The notes under the pieces were generated by a model. It ran no database searches, was not told the origin of the DNA, and worked only from the letters and a program-made list of their open reading frames with translations. This document shows positions 40,372 to 49,111 of a stretch of 64,000 nt of DNA, in pieces. Source of the stretch: Eupransor demetentiae (GTDB taxonomy: Bacteria > Bacillota > Bacilli > Lactobacillales > Lactobacillaceae); assembly GCF_963930865.1 (NCBI RefSeq), contig NZ_CAWVOH010000001.1, positions 124,001 to 188,000 of the forward strand, in the 5' to 3' direction. The first letter of the stretch is position 1; every line of letters begins with the position of its first letter. The position numbers and the translations under genes are program-made.

Positions 40372-42054
40372 TTAAATCATAATTAACATTGGTAAAATCA
40401 TTGGCTTGCGAGCCGTTTCCTGATTTAGGAACTTAGACAAGTCGTCGATGATGGCCTGACGAATTTCGGATTCCGTTGGATTCTTCGTGTTCATCACGCG
40501 GCGAATTGTTTGGAAGATGACGCGACGGCCATCGTTAATCAATTCACCGGATTCACGCATGTAAACGAATCCACGAGAAAGAATATCAGGACCGGACAAA
40601 ATGTCCTTGTGCTTCAAATCAATCGTTGCCGTGACAATGACCAAACCATCTTGGGATAGCTTTTGGCGATCATGCAAAACCACAGAGCCAATGTCACCAA
40701 TTCCAGAACCGTCGATGTAAGTATCTTCGGCAGGGAAGTGACCAGCAACACGGGCACTTTCACCATCCAGCGCCAAAACATCACCGTTTTCGAGGATGAA
40801 AGTGTGATCCTTTGGCACTTCAAGTTCTTGAGCCAAGCCAGCGTGGACCTTCAACATCCGGTATTCACCGTGGACGGGCATGAAGTACTTAGGCCGCATA
40901 AGCGAAATCATAAGCTTTTGTTCTTCTTGACCACCGTGTCCGGAAGTGTGAATGTTGTTAAGCTTACCGTGGATAACGTTGGCGCCACCCTCTTCCAACT
41001 TGTTAATCACAGCGTTAACGGACGCTGTATTACCAGGAATTGGAGAAGATGAAAAGATAACGTTATCCTTAGGCTTCAACTTGATTTGCTTGTGAGTGCC
41101 TTCGGCGATACGAGCCAAGGCAGCCATTGATTCACCCTGTGAACCAGTCGACAAAATCAAAAGTTCATCATCGGGGATGTTTTTGATTTGTGATTGTTCA
41201 ACTAGGGAATCTTCTGGAATATTCAAGTAACCAAGTGCACGACCATTGGCCACGGCTGATTCCATTGAACGTCCAAAAACAGCAATCTTACGGCCGTGGG
41301 CAATGGCAGCTTCGCTGGCCATCTTGACACGGTTCATGTTTGAGGCGAAAGTGGCGAAGATAATTCGGCCGTGCTTCAAACGATCAAAGATACGGTTAAC
41401 AGACTTTTCAACCCAAGCTTCTGACTTAGTCCATTCAGGACGTTCGGCGTTGGTGGAATCCGACATCAAAAGTAAGACGCCGTTTTCGCCCAAGCGAGCC
41501 ATTGACCAAAGGTTAGGGTACTGCTTAGTCGTCGGGGTTAAGTCAAACTTGAAATCACCCGTTTCAATGATGGTACCGACTGGCGTGTGCACGGCGACGG
41601 CAAAGACGTCGGGGATTGAGTGAGTAGTTCGAACGAATTCGACGGAAACTTTATCGAAATCAATGACGGAACCGTCAGTAATTTCGTGTAGTTCTGCTCG
41701 GTTGAGCATTTGTTTTTCTTCTAGCTTGCTGCGAATCAGGGCCATAGCCAATGGACCTGCGTAAACAGGAACATTCACAGCCTGCAAGAAGTAGGCGATT
41801 GCACCGATGTGGTCTTCGTGTCCGTGAGTAATCATCAGTGCTTTCACCCGGTCGATGTTATCAACTAGGTAGGTATAGTCAGGAATAACGTAGTCAATTC
41901 CTAACAATTCGTCTTCGGGAAACTTGATACCGGCATCAACCACGATGATTTCATCCTGGTATTCGATGGCATAAGTATTCTTCCCGATTTCGCCCAAACC
42001 ACCTAGTGCGTAAACACCGACTTCATTAGGCTTAATATCAACAGAATATGTCAT
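40372..42054 (-). CDS. rnj: Ribonuclease J
   Basis: Metallo-beta-lactamase/beta-CASP ribonuclease with 5'-exo and endo activity, central in mRNA decay. 560 residues. Active-site MITHGHEDHIGA (about 73-84), ETGDFKFD, LMSDSTNAERP (about 188-198), GRSMES and the closing HTSGHGGQEE (about 365-374) are intact. It lies 3 nt after rpoY, the arrangement of rnjA in Bacillus, so RNase J1 type is likely. The C-terminal domain ends MILPMLIMI. Confidence 0.95.
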   Translation of the reverse strand: MTYSVDIKPNEVGVYALGGLGEIGKNTYAIEYQDEIIVVDAGIKFPEDELLGIDYVIPDYTYLVDNIDRVKALMITHGHEDHIGAIAYFLQAVNVPVYAGPLAMALIRSKLEEKQMLNRAELHEITDGSVIDFDKVSVEFVRTTHSIPDVFAVAVHTPVGTIIETGDFKFDLTPTTKQYPNLWSMARLGENGVLLLMSDSTNAERPEWTKSEAWVEKSVNRIFDRLKHGRIIFATFASNMNRVKMASEAAIAHGRKIAVFGRSMESAVANGRALGYLNIPEDSLVEQSQIKNIPDDELLILSTGSQGESMAALARIAEGTHKQIKLKPKDNVIFSSSPIPGNTASVNAVINKLEEGGANVIHGKLNNIHTSGHGGQEEQKLMISLMRPKYFMPVHGEYRMLKVHAGLAQELEVPKDHTFILENGDVLALDGESARVAGHFPAEDTYIDGSGIGDIGSVVLHDRQKLSQDGLVIVTATIDLKHKDILSGPDILSRGFVYMRESGELINDGRRVIFQTIRRVMNTKNPTESEIRQAIIDDLSKFLNQETARKPMILPMLIMI

Positions 42055-42057
42055 ATA

Positions 42058-42270
42058 TTAAAAAGTAGTGAGCTTGTAGTTCGGCTCTGATTCTTCGTAA
42101 AGAAGAGACTTTTCTGACAATGCTTCAATTTCTTCAACATTGTAGTTGGTGTTCTTTTGGACGATTGCCCGTGCTTGGGGCAAATCCTCTGCTTCGATGT
42201 AAAGTACCTGCGTATCCTCACGGATAGGATTGCGATCAGGATCTTCTTGGTAATAGACTTTAAAAACCAT
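42058..42270 (-). CDS. rpoY: RNA polymerase epsilon subunit
   Basis: Small RNA-polymerase-associated protein (formerly YkzG), 70 residues. MVFKVYYQEDPDRNPIREDTQVLYIEA is the family N-terminus. ATG 42270 follows TTGGAGGAAA; an in-frame ATG 12 nt earlier sits on the ribosome site. Operon with RNase J. Confidence 0.93.
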   Translation of the reverse strand: MVFKVYYQEDPDRNPIREDTQVLYIEAEDLPQARAIVQKNTNYNVEEIEALSEKSLLYEESEPNYKLTTF

Positions 42271-42457
42271 AATTTCCTCCAATTGAGTTAGTTATTGTCA
42301 CGAACGAAAACCTTATTAATTAGTGTAACATATTTCACTCATAGTCGCGGAAATCTTTATGGTAGGAAAAGGCTTGATTTGAGTCCGCTTTTACGATTTA
42401 TTAAATCGACAAAAAAGAGCTGAAAACATGAATTATTCTTTATTTAAGCTCGATTTC

Positions 42458-42466
42458 TGTTATACT
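42458..42466 (+). promoter_or_regulatory. Promoter of efp
   Basis: TGT-TATACT extended -10, with TTTATT at 42439-42444. The rest of the interval 42271-42504 is A/T-rich and shows no gene. Confidence 0.6.
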
Positions 42467-42504
42467 AAAATATAATTATTTAATATAAAAGAGGAATGTG
42501 ACTC

Positions 42505-43065
42505 ATGGCAATTGGCATGAATGATTTGAAAACCGGTTTGACGATTGAATATAACAATTCAATCTGGCGTGTCTTGGAATTCCAACACGTTAAGCCTGGT
42601 AAGGGAGCTGCCTTCGTGCGCTCAAAGTTGAAGAACTTGCGTACTGGCGCAGTGAACGAAGTGACTTTCCGTCCTGGTGATAAGTTTGAACAGGCTGAGA
42701 TTACTACTCGCCCAATGTCATACTTGTACGCTGAAAACGGTGGTCGTGTCTTCATGGACACTGAAACCTACGAACAAATCAACATTCCTGACGACAACCT
42801 TCAAGATGCATTGAAGTTCATGTTGGAAGGTATGGAAGTAAAGATTACAATGTACGGTGGCGAAGTCCTTGGAGCTGAATTGCCATCGACTGTTCAAATC
42901 AAGGTAACTGAAACGCAACCTGGAATTAAGGGCGCAACTGCCACTGGTTCAGGTAAGCCAGCTACTTTGGAAACCGGCGCCGTTATTACGGTTCCCGATT
43001 TCGTTAAAGAAGGGGAAACAATCATCGTTAATACCGACGATGGTTCTTATAAGGGACGTGCTTAA
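42505..43065 (+). CDS. efp: Translation elongation factor P
   Basis: Rescues ribosomes stalled on polyproline. 186 residues, three OB-like domains. The tip loop HVKPGKGAAFVRSKL carries the lysine that may be modified (PGKG, about residue 32). C-terminal signature GVEVKITM-type and IVNTDDGSYKGRA end the protein. RBS AGAGGA. Followed by asp23-like and nusB as in other Firmicutes. Confidence 0.96.
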   Translation: MAIGMNDLKTGLTIEYNNSIWRVLEFQHVKPGKGAAFVRSKLKNLRTGAVNEVTFRPGDKFEQAEITTRPMSYLYAENGGRVFMDTETYEQINIPDDNLQDALKFMLEGMEVKITMYGGEVLGAELPSTVQIKVTETQPGIKGATATGSGKPATLETGAVITVPDFVKEGETIIVNTDDGSYKGRA

Positions 43066-43110
43066 GATCTCTTAAGCCCCATGTAAGGGTAGTTTTGTGA
43101 GGATTTAATT

Positions 43111-43566
43111 GTGAAAACAACCAAACATAATACACTTCAACCAAAGAATTTCGTTTTGCCAAATCAAGATGATTTAGCCGGGCTGACTTACATTACGCCA
43201 GCCGTTATCGAAGTCATCGCGCAAAAGGCAACGGAAGACGTTGATGGGGTTTACTCCATGCGCGGCAAGCTTTCTGACAGCTTTGCACCCGTCTTCGGGC
43301 CATCAGCCCGCGGTCGAGGAGTCGCTTTGAAGCGCGGCGAAGATGGCTTGGAAATCACACTTTACGTTTTCTTGCGTTATGGTGTGACGGTTCCGCAAGT
43401 GGCCATGGCCATTCAGCAAGCTGTGATTTCACAGATTGCTTCAATGACCGGAATGATGATTGATCATGTTAATGTTTCCATCTCAGGAATTGTTCCTGAA
43501 AAGGACGGACATGCCATTGATCCTAAGCATATGTTTGATAAAGACCTAGAAGGGGCCGATAAGTAA
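43111..43566 (+). CDS. Asp23/Gls24 family protein (YqhY type)
   Basis: 151-residue cytosolic protein. A central Asp23 domain, LTYITPAVIEVIAQKATEDVDGVYSMRG and GLEITLYVFLRYGVTVPQVAMAIQQAV, is preceded by a 25-residue polar tail. YqhY-type members between efp/accBC and nusB are linked to acetyl-CoA carboxylase control in Bacillus; here the acc genes are absent. GTG start with GAGGA upstream. Coupled to nusB (TAATG). Confidence 0.88.
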   Translation: MKTTKHNTLQPKNFVLPNQDDLAGLTYITPAVIEVIAQKATEDVDGVYSMRGKLSDSFAPVFGPSARGRGVALKRGEDGLEITLYVFLRYGVTVPQVAMAIQQAVISQIASMTGMMIDHVNVSISGIVPEKDGHAIDPKHMFDKDLEGADK

Positions 43567-43979
43567 TGGAAAAGATGGGCCGTCATGAGCAGCGTCAAGC
43601 TGCCTTGCAAATTCTTTTTGCCGTCACGGGTAAGATACCGGACGATTCTCAGTTGGATATGGCCTATGATATGGTTTTGGACGGGCGCGAATACGATAGT
43701 TTCTTGCCCCAATTAATCAACGGTGTCATCGCTGCTCGACCTGAGCTCGATAAGTTGATTGACGAGCACCTGGCCAATGGTTGGCAAGTTAAGCGCATTA
43801 CCCGTGTTGACTTGGTTATCCTTGAATTAGCCCTCTACGAAATTACTTATTTGCCGGAACAACCTTACCGGGTTGCCGTCGATGAGGCAATTGAACTAGC
43901 CAAAGAATACGCTGGTTCGGAAGATGCAAAATTCATTAATGGTGTTTTGAAAAACTTTGCACCCAATACCCTTGATTAA
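43566..43979 (+). CDS. nusB: Transcription antitermination factor NusB
   Basis: All-helical RNA-binding factor for rRNA antitermination, 137 residues. GRHEQRQAALQILFAV at the start and RVAVDEAIELAKEYAGSEDAKFINGVLKNFA at the end are diagnostic. Ends in a terminator. Confidence 0.95.
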   Translation: MEKMGRHEQRQAALQILFAVTGKIPDDSQLDMAYDMVLDGREYDSFLPQLINGVIAARPELDKLIDEHLANGWQVKRITRVDLVILELALYEITYLPEQPYRVAVDEAIELAKEYAGSEDAKFINGVLKNFAPNTLD

Positions 43980-44000
43980 ACCGCGTTAAGCGGTTTTTTT
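43978..44000 (+). terminator. Terminator after nusB
   Basis: AAACCGC/GCGGTTT stem, GTTAA loop, T run; overlaps the nusB stop. Confidence 0.85.
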
Positions 44001-44015
44001 CATGTCATTTTGCTG

Positions 44016-44024
44016 TGATACAAT
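44016..44024 (+). promoter_or_regulatory. Promoter of tatD-rnmV-rsmA
   Basis: TGA-TACAAT extended -10, 30 nt before the tatD ATG. Confidence 0.6.
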
Positions 44025-44054
44025 AAGAAAGAATTTATAATTTGGAGGCCAAGC

Positions 44055-44849
44055 ATGGCAATTTATGATCCAACGCAAAAGTTGGAACCGTCTTACGACG
44101 CCCATACTCATTTGAATGATGATAAGCTTTTTCGCGATGTGCCCGCCTATTTGGGCCGTGCGCATGAATTTGAAGTCCGTGAAATGAACGTCGTTGGCTA
44201 TGACCGTGTCGGCAATCAACGTGCCCTAGAAATTGCTCAAAACAATGATGGTGTTTATGCGGTTTTGGGTTATCAACCCGAAGATACGGCGGAATTTGAC
44301 GAAGCAGCCCGGGCCGAATTAGCCGAGCAAGTTAAAGAAGATAAGGTCGTTGGTATTGGGGAAACCGGTTTGGATTACCACTGGGATATCCCTAAGGAAC
44401 AGCAGACCCAAGCCTTTCTTAAGCATATTGAATTGGCAAAGGAAACGGGCCTGCCACTTGTCATCCATAACCGTGAAGCGTTTGATGATGTTTACGCCAT
44501 CTTGAAGGACTCTGGTCTTAAGAAGGTAATTATTCACTCCTTCTCTGGAACGCCCGAACAGGCCCGAGCTTGGGTTGAACTGGGTTACTACGTTTCCTTT
44601 TCAGGGGTGGTAACCTTCAAAAAAGCCCAAGAAGTTCGCGATGCTGCCCACGTTGTCCCCGTCGATAAGATTTTGGTAGAAACGGATGCGCCTTACTTGG
44701 CACCTGTACCGGTGCGTGGAAAAACCAACGAACCAGCTTTCGTTAAATTTGTGATTGATGACTTGGCTAAGACCTTGGATATGCCTGTTCAACATTTGGC
44801 AGAAATCACGCGTACGAATGCACGCCGTGTATTTTTAAACCATGACTGA
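44055..44849 (+). CDS. tatD: TatD-family metal-dependent DNase
   Basis: TIM-barrel hydrolase of 264 residues. Metal sites: YDAHTHLND (about 15-23), GETGLDYHWD (about 101-110), LVIHNRE (about 135), IIHSFSG (about 159) and LVETDAPYLAPVP (about 205-217). It overlaps rnmV by 8 nt, and the tatD-rnmV-rsmA trio is conserved in Firmicutes. Confidence 0.95.
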   Translation: MAIYDPTQKLEPSYDAHTHLNDDKLFRDVPAYLGRAHEFEVREMNVVGYDRVGNQRALEIAQNNDGVYAVLGYQPEDTAEFDEAARAELAEQVKEDKVVGIGETGLDYHWDIPKEQQTQAFLKHIELAKETGLPLVIHNREAFDDVYAILKDSGLKKVIIHSFSGTPEQARAWVELGYYVSFSGVVTFKKAQEVRDAAHVVPVDKILVETDAPYLAPVPVRGKTNEPAFVKFVIDDLAKTLDMPVQHLAEITRTNARRVFLNHD

Positions 44850-45408
44850 GCAGCGTAAAATTCAAGAATTTTTAGTCGTTGAAGGACGGTCCGACACTGA
44901 AAATCTGCAACGTTTCTTTGAAGTTGACACGATTGAAACAGGTGGTAGCGCGCTAAACGAAGCCTGTCTTGAACGAATTCGTTTAGCAGTGGCTGGCCGC
45001 GGGGCAATTGTCCTAACGGATCCGGATTTTAATGGCCAGCGTTTGCGTCAAAAAATTGCACAGGCTGTTCCTGGCATTAAGTCGGCTTTTATCAACCAGG
45101 ATCAAGGACGGGCGGCTCATGATAATCCCCATAAATCGCTTGGGGTCGAGCATGCTAGCCAAGCAGCCTTGCTGGCTGCTTTGGATAAGGTGGTGACACC
45201 AAAGGAAGTGGCCCAAAGTGATCTTGACTTGATTTTTATGAATGATTTAGGCCTTGTTGGACGGCCTGATTCAAAGCAACGCCGGCTGCTCCTAGGCGAA
45301 AAGCTCCACATTGGCTATGGAAACGGCAAACAGTTTTTAAAGCGGCTCCAAGCCTTTGGTTTTGATCGAGCAGCAGTAGAAGAAGCAATCGAGGAAATAA
45401 AATGGTAG
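44842..45408 (+). CDS. rnmV: Ribonuclease M5
   Basis: Matures 5S rRNA. 188 residues. TOPRIM start EFLVVEGRSDTENLQRFF, LTDPDFNGQRLRQ (about 53-65) and GVEHAS; C-terminal YGNGKQFLKRLQAFG. Overlaps both tatD and rsmA. Confidence 0.95.
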   Translation: MTEQRKIQEFLVVEGRSDTENLQRFFEVDTIETGGSALNEACLERIRLAVAGRGAIVLTDPDFNGQRLRQKIAQAVPGIKSAFINQDQGRAAHDNPHKSLGVEHASQAALLAALDKVVTPKEVAQSDLDLIFMNDLGLVGRPDSKQRRLLLGEKLHIGYGNGKQFLKRLQAFGFDRAAVEEAIEEIKW

Positions 45409-46286
45409 ATTCAATTGATATTGCCAATCCGGTCCGGACTCAGGCAATTTTGAACCAGTATGGTTTGCATGCCAAAAAGAAATTTGGCCAGAATTTTTTG
45501 ACGGATAGTCGTATTCTGGATGAAATCGTGGCCGCTGCTGAAGTGGGACCGGACGATGTGGTTATCGAAATTGGCCCTGGCATTGGGGCTTTGACGGAAC
45601 AGTTAGCCAAGCGGGCCAAGCAGGTTTTAGCCTTTGAAATTGACCCAGAAATGGTGAAAGTTCTCTCGGAAACGCTGGCACCCTACGATAATATCGAAGT
45701 CCTCGAAAAAGATATCTTGGAAGTTGATTTAAAAGCCATCCTAGCTGAGAAATTTGGTGCGGGCCAGGCCGTTAAAATTGTTGCGAATTTGCCGTACTAC
45801 ATCACCACGCCGATTCTGACAAAGTTACTTGAAGCCGGCCTGGATTGGGAAAACATCGTGGTCATGATGCAAAAAGAAGTGGCGGAACGTTTGGCCGCGC
45901 AACCCGGCAGCAAGCAGTACGGCGTTTTGACCATCATGGTCGACTACTTTGCCAAGGCTGAATTGGCCATTAAGGTACCATCGTCATCTTTTAATCCTTC
46001 ACCCAAGGTTGATAGTGCCGTCGTCAAGTTGACGCCGACAAAGCCGGAAATTCCAGTGGAAGACCCTAATCAGCTTTTTAAGTTGGTGAAGGGCTGCTTT
46101 GCCCATCGCCGTAAGAGCCTATGGAACAACCTGAAACAAATTTGTGTCCGCAATGATGCCGATAAGGAAAAGGTCGAGCAGGTCTTGGCCGAACTGGCTA
46201 TTAATCCTGGAATTCGTGCCGAGCGCTTGTCACTAAAGGAAATGACGGAACTATATCAAGCTTTGGCAAAAGCCAGTTTGCTTTAA
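45402..46286 (+). CDS. rsmA: 16S rRNA dimethyladenosine transferase
   Basis: KsgA, dimethylates two adenosines near the 3' end of 16S rRNA. 294 residues. Family start LNQYGLHAKKKFGQNFLTD, SAM site VVIEIGPGIGALTEQLA (about 47-63) and catalytic NLPYYITTPIL (about 129-139). Confidence 0.96.
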   Translation: MVDSIDIANPVRTQAILNQYGLHAKKKFGQNFLTDSRILDEIVAAAEVGPDDVVIEIGPGIGALTEQLAKRAKQVLAFEIDPEMVKVLSETLAPYDNIEVLEKDILEVDLKAILAEKFGAGQAVKIVANLPYYITTPILTKLLEAGLDWENIVVMMQKEVAERLAAQPGSKQYGVLTIMVDYFAKAELAIKVPSSSFNPSPKVDSAVVKLTPTKPEIPVEDPNQLFKLVKGCFAHRRKSLWNNLKQICVRNDADKEKVEQVLAELAINPGIRAERLSLKEMTELYQALAKASLL

Positions 46287-46316
46287 TTTTGAATCTTGCC
46301 CACTCTTTGACGAAAT

Positions 46317-46345
46317 TTGAAAAAATGTCATATATGTGCTATAAT
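46317..46345 (+). promoter_or_regulatory. Promoter of veg
   Basis: TTGAAA (46317-46322), 17-nt spacer, TGC-TATAAT (46337-46345); nearly ideal. Confidence 0.85.
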
Positions 46346-46376
46346 CGAGTTTGTCTTACTCGAAAGGTGGTTTATT

Positions 46377-46607
46377 ATGACAACGTTAGAGGACATTAAG
46401 TCGCATTTGGATGCGCATCTCGGGCAAGAAGTTACTGTAATTTCTCAAGCGGGACGTAAGAAAGTGACGGAACGTTCAGGTATCCTGCGCTCAACCTTCC
46501 CTTCATTGTTCGTCGTTGAATTGGACGACGGCACTCGTTTTGACCGTGCATCATATAGTTATACTGACGTCTTGACTAATAACGTCGATATTACCTTTGC
46601 TGATTAA
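46377..46607 (+). CDS. veg: Veg family protein
   Basis: Small cytosolic protein, 76 residues, Sm-like fold; in Bacillus it affects biofilm regulation, elsewhere unknown. LEDIKSHLDAHLGQEVTVISQAGRKKVTERSGIL-type order and FVVELDD match. ATG 46377 follows GAAAGGTGG. Position after rsmA is conserved. Confidence 0.93.
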   Translation: MTTLEDIKSHLDAHLGQEVTVISQAGRKKVTERSGILRSTFPSLFVVELDDGTRFDRASYSYTDVLTNNVDITFAD

Positions 46608-46619
46608 TTCAGTATTTAT

Positions 46620-46644
46620 TAAAAAGCCCGCAAGGGCTTTTTAT
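46620..46644 (+). terminator. Terminator after veg
   Basis: AAAAAGCCC-GCAA-GGGCTTTTT. Confidence 0.88.
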
Positions 46645-46687
46645 TATGGTATTTTTAATAGGTAAAAGTATGAGAAAGGCGATAGAC

Positions 46688-47380
46688 ATGCCAGTCATTC
46701 AAGCAAAGAATCTAGGTCTCCACTATGGAGAGCAGAAGTTATTTGAACACGCTAATTTTGAAATTAATGCCGGTGATTTTTATGCCATTTTAGGCGAAAA
46801 CGGTACCGGTAAAACCAGTTTAATCCGGGCAATTTTGGGCCAGAATCATCAATATTCTGGTGGACTTCAGGTCGCCAGTGAAAAGGTTGGTTACGTTCCC
46901 CAATTTCGTTCGATTTCTCGGGATTATCCTTTGTCCGTGCGCGAATTCGCTGCACTAGGATTTAACCACGGTTGGCGCTGGTGGCTAAAGGGGAGTGAAA
47001 AAGCTGCTATCCAACAGGCTCTGGAAGAATTGGATTTGGCCGACTTGGCTAATCATCGTTTGGGCTTATCCTCAGGTGGACAAAAGCAGCGGGCCTTTGT
47101 TGCTCAAGCACTCGCCCAGCAACCGGACTTACTAATTTTAGATGAATCAACGGCGAGTTTGGATTTTCAACACAGTGATGAAATGTTACGTCGAGTCAAG
47201 GAACTCTCCCTTGCTCGTAAAATGACGGTCCTTTGGATTACTCATGATACGAGTCACTTAAAGGATTACGCCAATCATTATCTCTGGTTGCATAACCAAA
47301 AAGTTGAAGCTGGCTTGATTGACGCTTTGCCAGCTCAAGCGGCTAGTCATGCCATTGAAGGGGAGGTTCACCATGTTTGA
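46688..47380 (+). CDS. Metal (Zn/Mn-type) ABC transporter ATPase
   Basis: 230-residue ATPase of the ZnuC/AdcC/MntB group. Walker A GENGTGKTS (about 36-44), signature LSSGGQKQRAFVAQAL (about 135), Walker B LLILDESTASLD and switch WITHDTSH. Start ATG 46688 follows AAAGG; an ATG at 46670 is possible. A permease gene overlaps its 3' end, but no solute-binding protein is near. Metal is not determined. Confidence 0.85.
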   Translation: MPVIQAKNLGLHYGEQKLFEHANFEINAGDFYAILGENGTGKTSLIRAILGQNHQYSGGLQVASEKVGYVPQFRSISRDYPLSVREFAALGFNHGWRWWLKGSEKAAIQQALEELDLADLANHRLGLSSGGQKQRAFVAQALAQQPDLLILDESTASLDFQHSDEMLRRVKELSLARKMTVLWITHDTSHLKDYANHYLWLHNQKVEAGLIDALPAQAASHAIEGEVHHV

Positions 47381-48164
47381 GTATGCCTTTATGCAAAACG
47401 CCTTTTTGGCAGGAACCGTTATTGCCATTGTGGCCGGAATGGTCGGGACCTTCGCGGTGGCACGAAACTATGCCTTCTTGGTGCACTCGCTGAGTGAAAT
47501 TTCCTTTGCTGGTGCGGCATTGAGTTTTTGGTTAGGTTGGCCGGCAGTGGTCGGGATGTTGTTTTTGACCTTACTGGCATCCCTTTCGATTGGATCACTC
47601 GAATCATCTTACACCAAGCAGGATAATGTGACGGCCGCGATATCCGCGCTGGCCATTGGTTTAGGAATCCTTTTCCTTGCTTTGGGTCACACGGCGACTT
47701 CTTCGGCAACTGGAATTTTGTTTGGTTCGGTCTTGGGGATTTCACACGGTAACTTGATGACGCTTTTGGCTCTGGCAATTGTCGTGATTGTTATTTTGTT
47801 GCTGAACTACCGTTCTTTACGCCAACTATCCTTTGATGAAGCTGGTTTTTCTCCAGTAACTTTAGCGGCCAAGGTCGCCCCTTATCTCTTTCTTGTCATC
47901 ATTGCTTTGACGGTTAGTGTGTCCTCGCAGTTGGTGGGATCACTTTTGGTTTTTGTCCTCGTGACGCTGCCAGCGGCTAGTGCCAAGTATTTCGTCAACA
48001 CCGTGCCGAAGCTAATGGGGATGGCGATTGCCTTTGCCCTCTTTGGTACTTGGACCGGATTGTTCCTGGCTTACCTCACAAATTTGCCGACGTCGTTCTT
48101 TATCGCTGTGATTGAAGTTCTCATTTATCTTTGGTCACTTTGGCAGTTCCGCAGTTCGAAATAA
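47373..48164 (+). CDS. Metal (Zn/Mn-type) ABC transporter permease
   Basis: 263-residue membrane protein of the ABC-3 family, about 7-8 helices. FMQNAFLAGTVIAIVAGMVGTFAVARNYAFLVHSLSEISFAGAALSF is the family N-terminus, and SSQLVGSLLVFVLVTLPAASAKYF the conserved later helix. ATG 47373 follows GGGGAGG and overlaps the ATPase by 8 nt. Confidence 0.88.
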   Translation: MFEYAFMQNAFLAGTVIAIVAGMVGTFAVARNYAFLVHSLSEISFAGAALSFWLGWPAVVGMLFLTLLASLSIGSLESSYTKQDNVTAAISALAIGLGILFLALGHTATSSATGILFGSVLGISHGNLMTLLALAIVVIVILLLNYRSLRQLSFDEAGFSPVTLAAKVAPYLFLVIIALTVSVSSQLVGSLLVFVLVTLPAASAKYFVNTVPKLMGMAIAFALFGTWTGLFLAYLTNLPTSFFIAVIEVLIYLWSLWQFRSSK

Positions 48165-48178
48165 GCTTTTCTTAAGGA

Positions 48179-48196
48179 ATGTCCGAACGTTCGTTA
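48179..48196. promoter_or_regulatory. PurBox-like palindrome at purR
   Basis: CGAACGTTCG palindrome (48184-48193) within ATGTCCGAACGTT, close to the AWWWCCGAACWWT PurBox. It covers the -35 region of the purR promoter, pointing to autoregulation. Confidence 0.55.
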
Positions 48197-48209
48197 TTTA
48201 CTGGAAAAA

Positions 48210-48218
48210 TGATACAAT
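48210..48218 (+). promoter_or_regulatory. Promoter of purR-glmU
   Basis: TGA-TACAAT extended -10 (48210-48218); weak TTCGTT at -35. Confidence 0.6.
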
Positions 48219-48237
48219 AGTAAAGTATTTTTTAAAC

Positions 48238-48264
48238 AGGAGGAATGCTAGAACTTACTAGCAT
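48238..48264 (+). promoter_or_regulatory. Shine-Dalgarno plus inverted repeat ahead of purR
   Basis: AGGAGG (48238-48243) is followed after one base by the perfect inverted repeat ATGCTAG-AACTTA-CTAGCAT (48245-48264), then 10 nt to ATG 48275. Folding would bring the SD to about 11 nt from that ATG. Confidence 0.5.
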
Positions 48265-48274
48265 GATAAAACGC

Positions 48275-49099
48275 ATGAAAACACGACGTTCCGACCGTTT
48301 GGTCGACATGGCTCGCTTCTTACTCGAGCACCCACGCCAGTTAATTTCCTTGTCTCATTTTGCCGAACGATACGAATCTGCCAAATCTTCGATTTCAGAA
48401 GACTTGGCAATTATCAAAAGAACCTTTGCTGACCGTGGCACTGGTCGCTTGGAAACGGTTCCCGGTGCTGCCGGGGGTGCACGTTTTGTGCCAACGATGT
48501 CCAAAGAAGAAGCCGCAGAATTTGTGGAAGACATTCGGGCTATGGTTTCCGATGAAACTCGTGTCCTACCAGGTGGCTACGTGTACTTGTCCGACTTGCT
48601 TGGTCGCCCTGATATTTTACGCCAGGCCGGTCGTTTGATTACGACACAGTACGTCAATGAAGAAATTGATGCTGTAATGACAGCCGCAACCAAGGGAATT
48701 CCTTTGGCTCAAGCCGTTGCCGAACAGCTCAACGTGCCCTTTGTCATTGTTCGTGATGATGCTAAGGTGACTGAAGGACCAATGGTTTCGGTGAACTATT
48801 TGACTGGCTCATCAAAGCGCGTTGAAAAAATGGCCTTGTCACGCCGTTCTTTGAAGCCTGGTGCACGGGTTTTGATTGTCGATGACTTTATGAAGGCCGG
48901 TGGCACCATTCAAGGAATGCAGACTTTGGTGCGTGAATTTGATGGTGAAGTCGTTGGTACGGCGGTCTTTGCCGAGGGACGTTCCACTGTTCGCCTTTTG
49001 GAAAAGTTTACCTCATTACTTCATGTTGAAACGAATTTGTCATCTGGACAGCCTATCGCCGTTCAAGCTGGCAATTATGAAGAAGAAATTTTTAATTAA
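48275..49099 (+). CDS. purR: Purine operon regulator PurR
   Basis: PRPP-responsive regulator of purine genes. Start ATG 48275 (MKTRRSDRLVDMARFLLEHP) matches the N-terminus of Bacillus and lactococcal PurR, giving 274 residues. Winged-helix domain to about residue 72 (YESAKSSISEDLAIIK), then a phosphoribosyltransferase-like domain with PRPP-loop VLIVDDFMKAGGTIQGM (about 195-212) and VPGAAGGARF hinge. In-frame ATGs at 48245 and 48263 are alternatives: 48245 is only 1 nt from the SD and 48263 lies in the repeat. Operon with glmU. Confidence 0.94.
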   Translation: MKTRRSDRLVDMARFLLEHPRQLISLSHFAERYESAKSSISEDLAIIKRTFADRGTGRLETVPGAAGGARFVPTMSKEEAAEFVEDIRAMVSDETRVLPGGYVYLSDLLGRPDILRQAGRLITTQYVNEEIDAVMTAATKGIPLAQAVAEQLNVPFVIVRDDAKVTEGPMVSVNYLTGSSKRVEKMALSRRSLKPGARVLIVDDFMKAGGTIQGMQTLVREFDGEVVGTAVFAEGRSTVRLLEKFTSLLHVETNLSSGQPIAVQAGNYEEEIFN

Positions 49100-49111
49100 G
49101 GAGCAAGCGCA

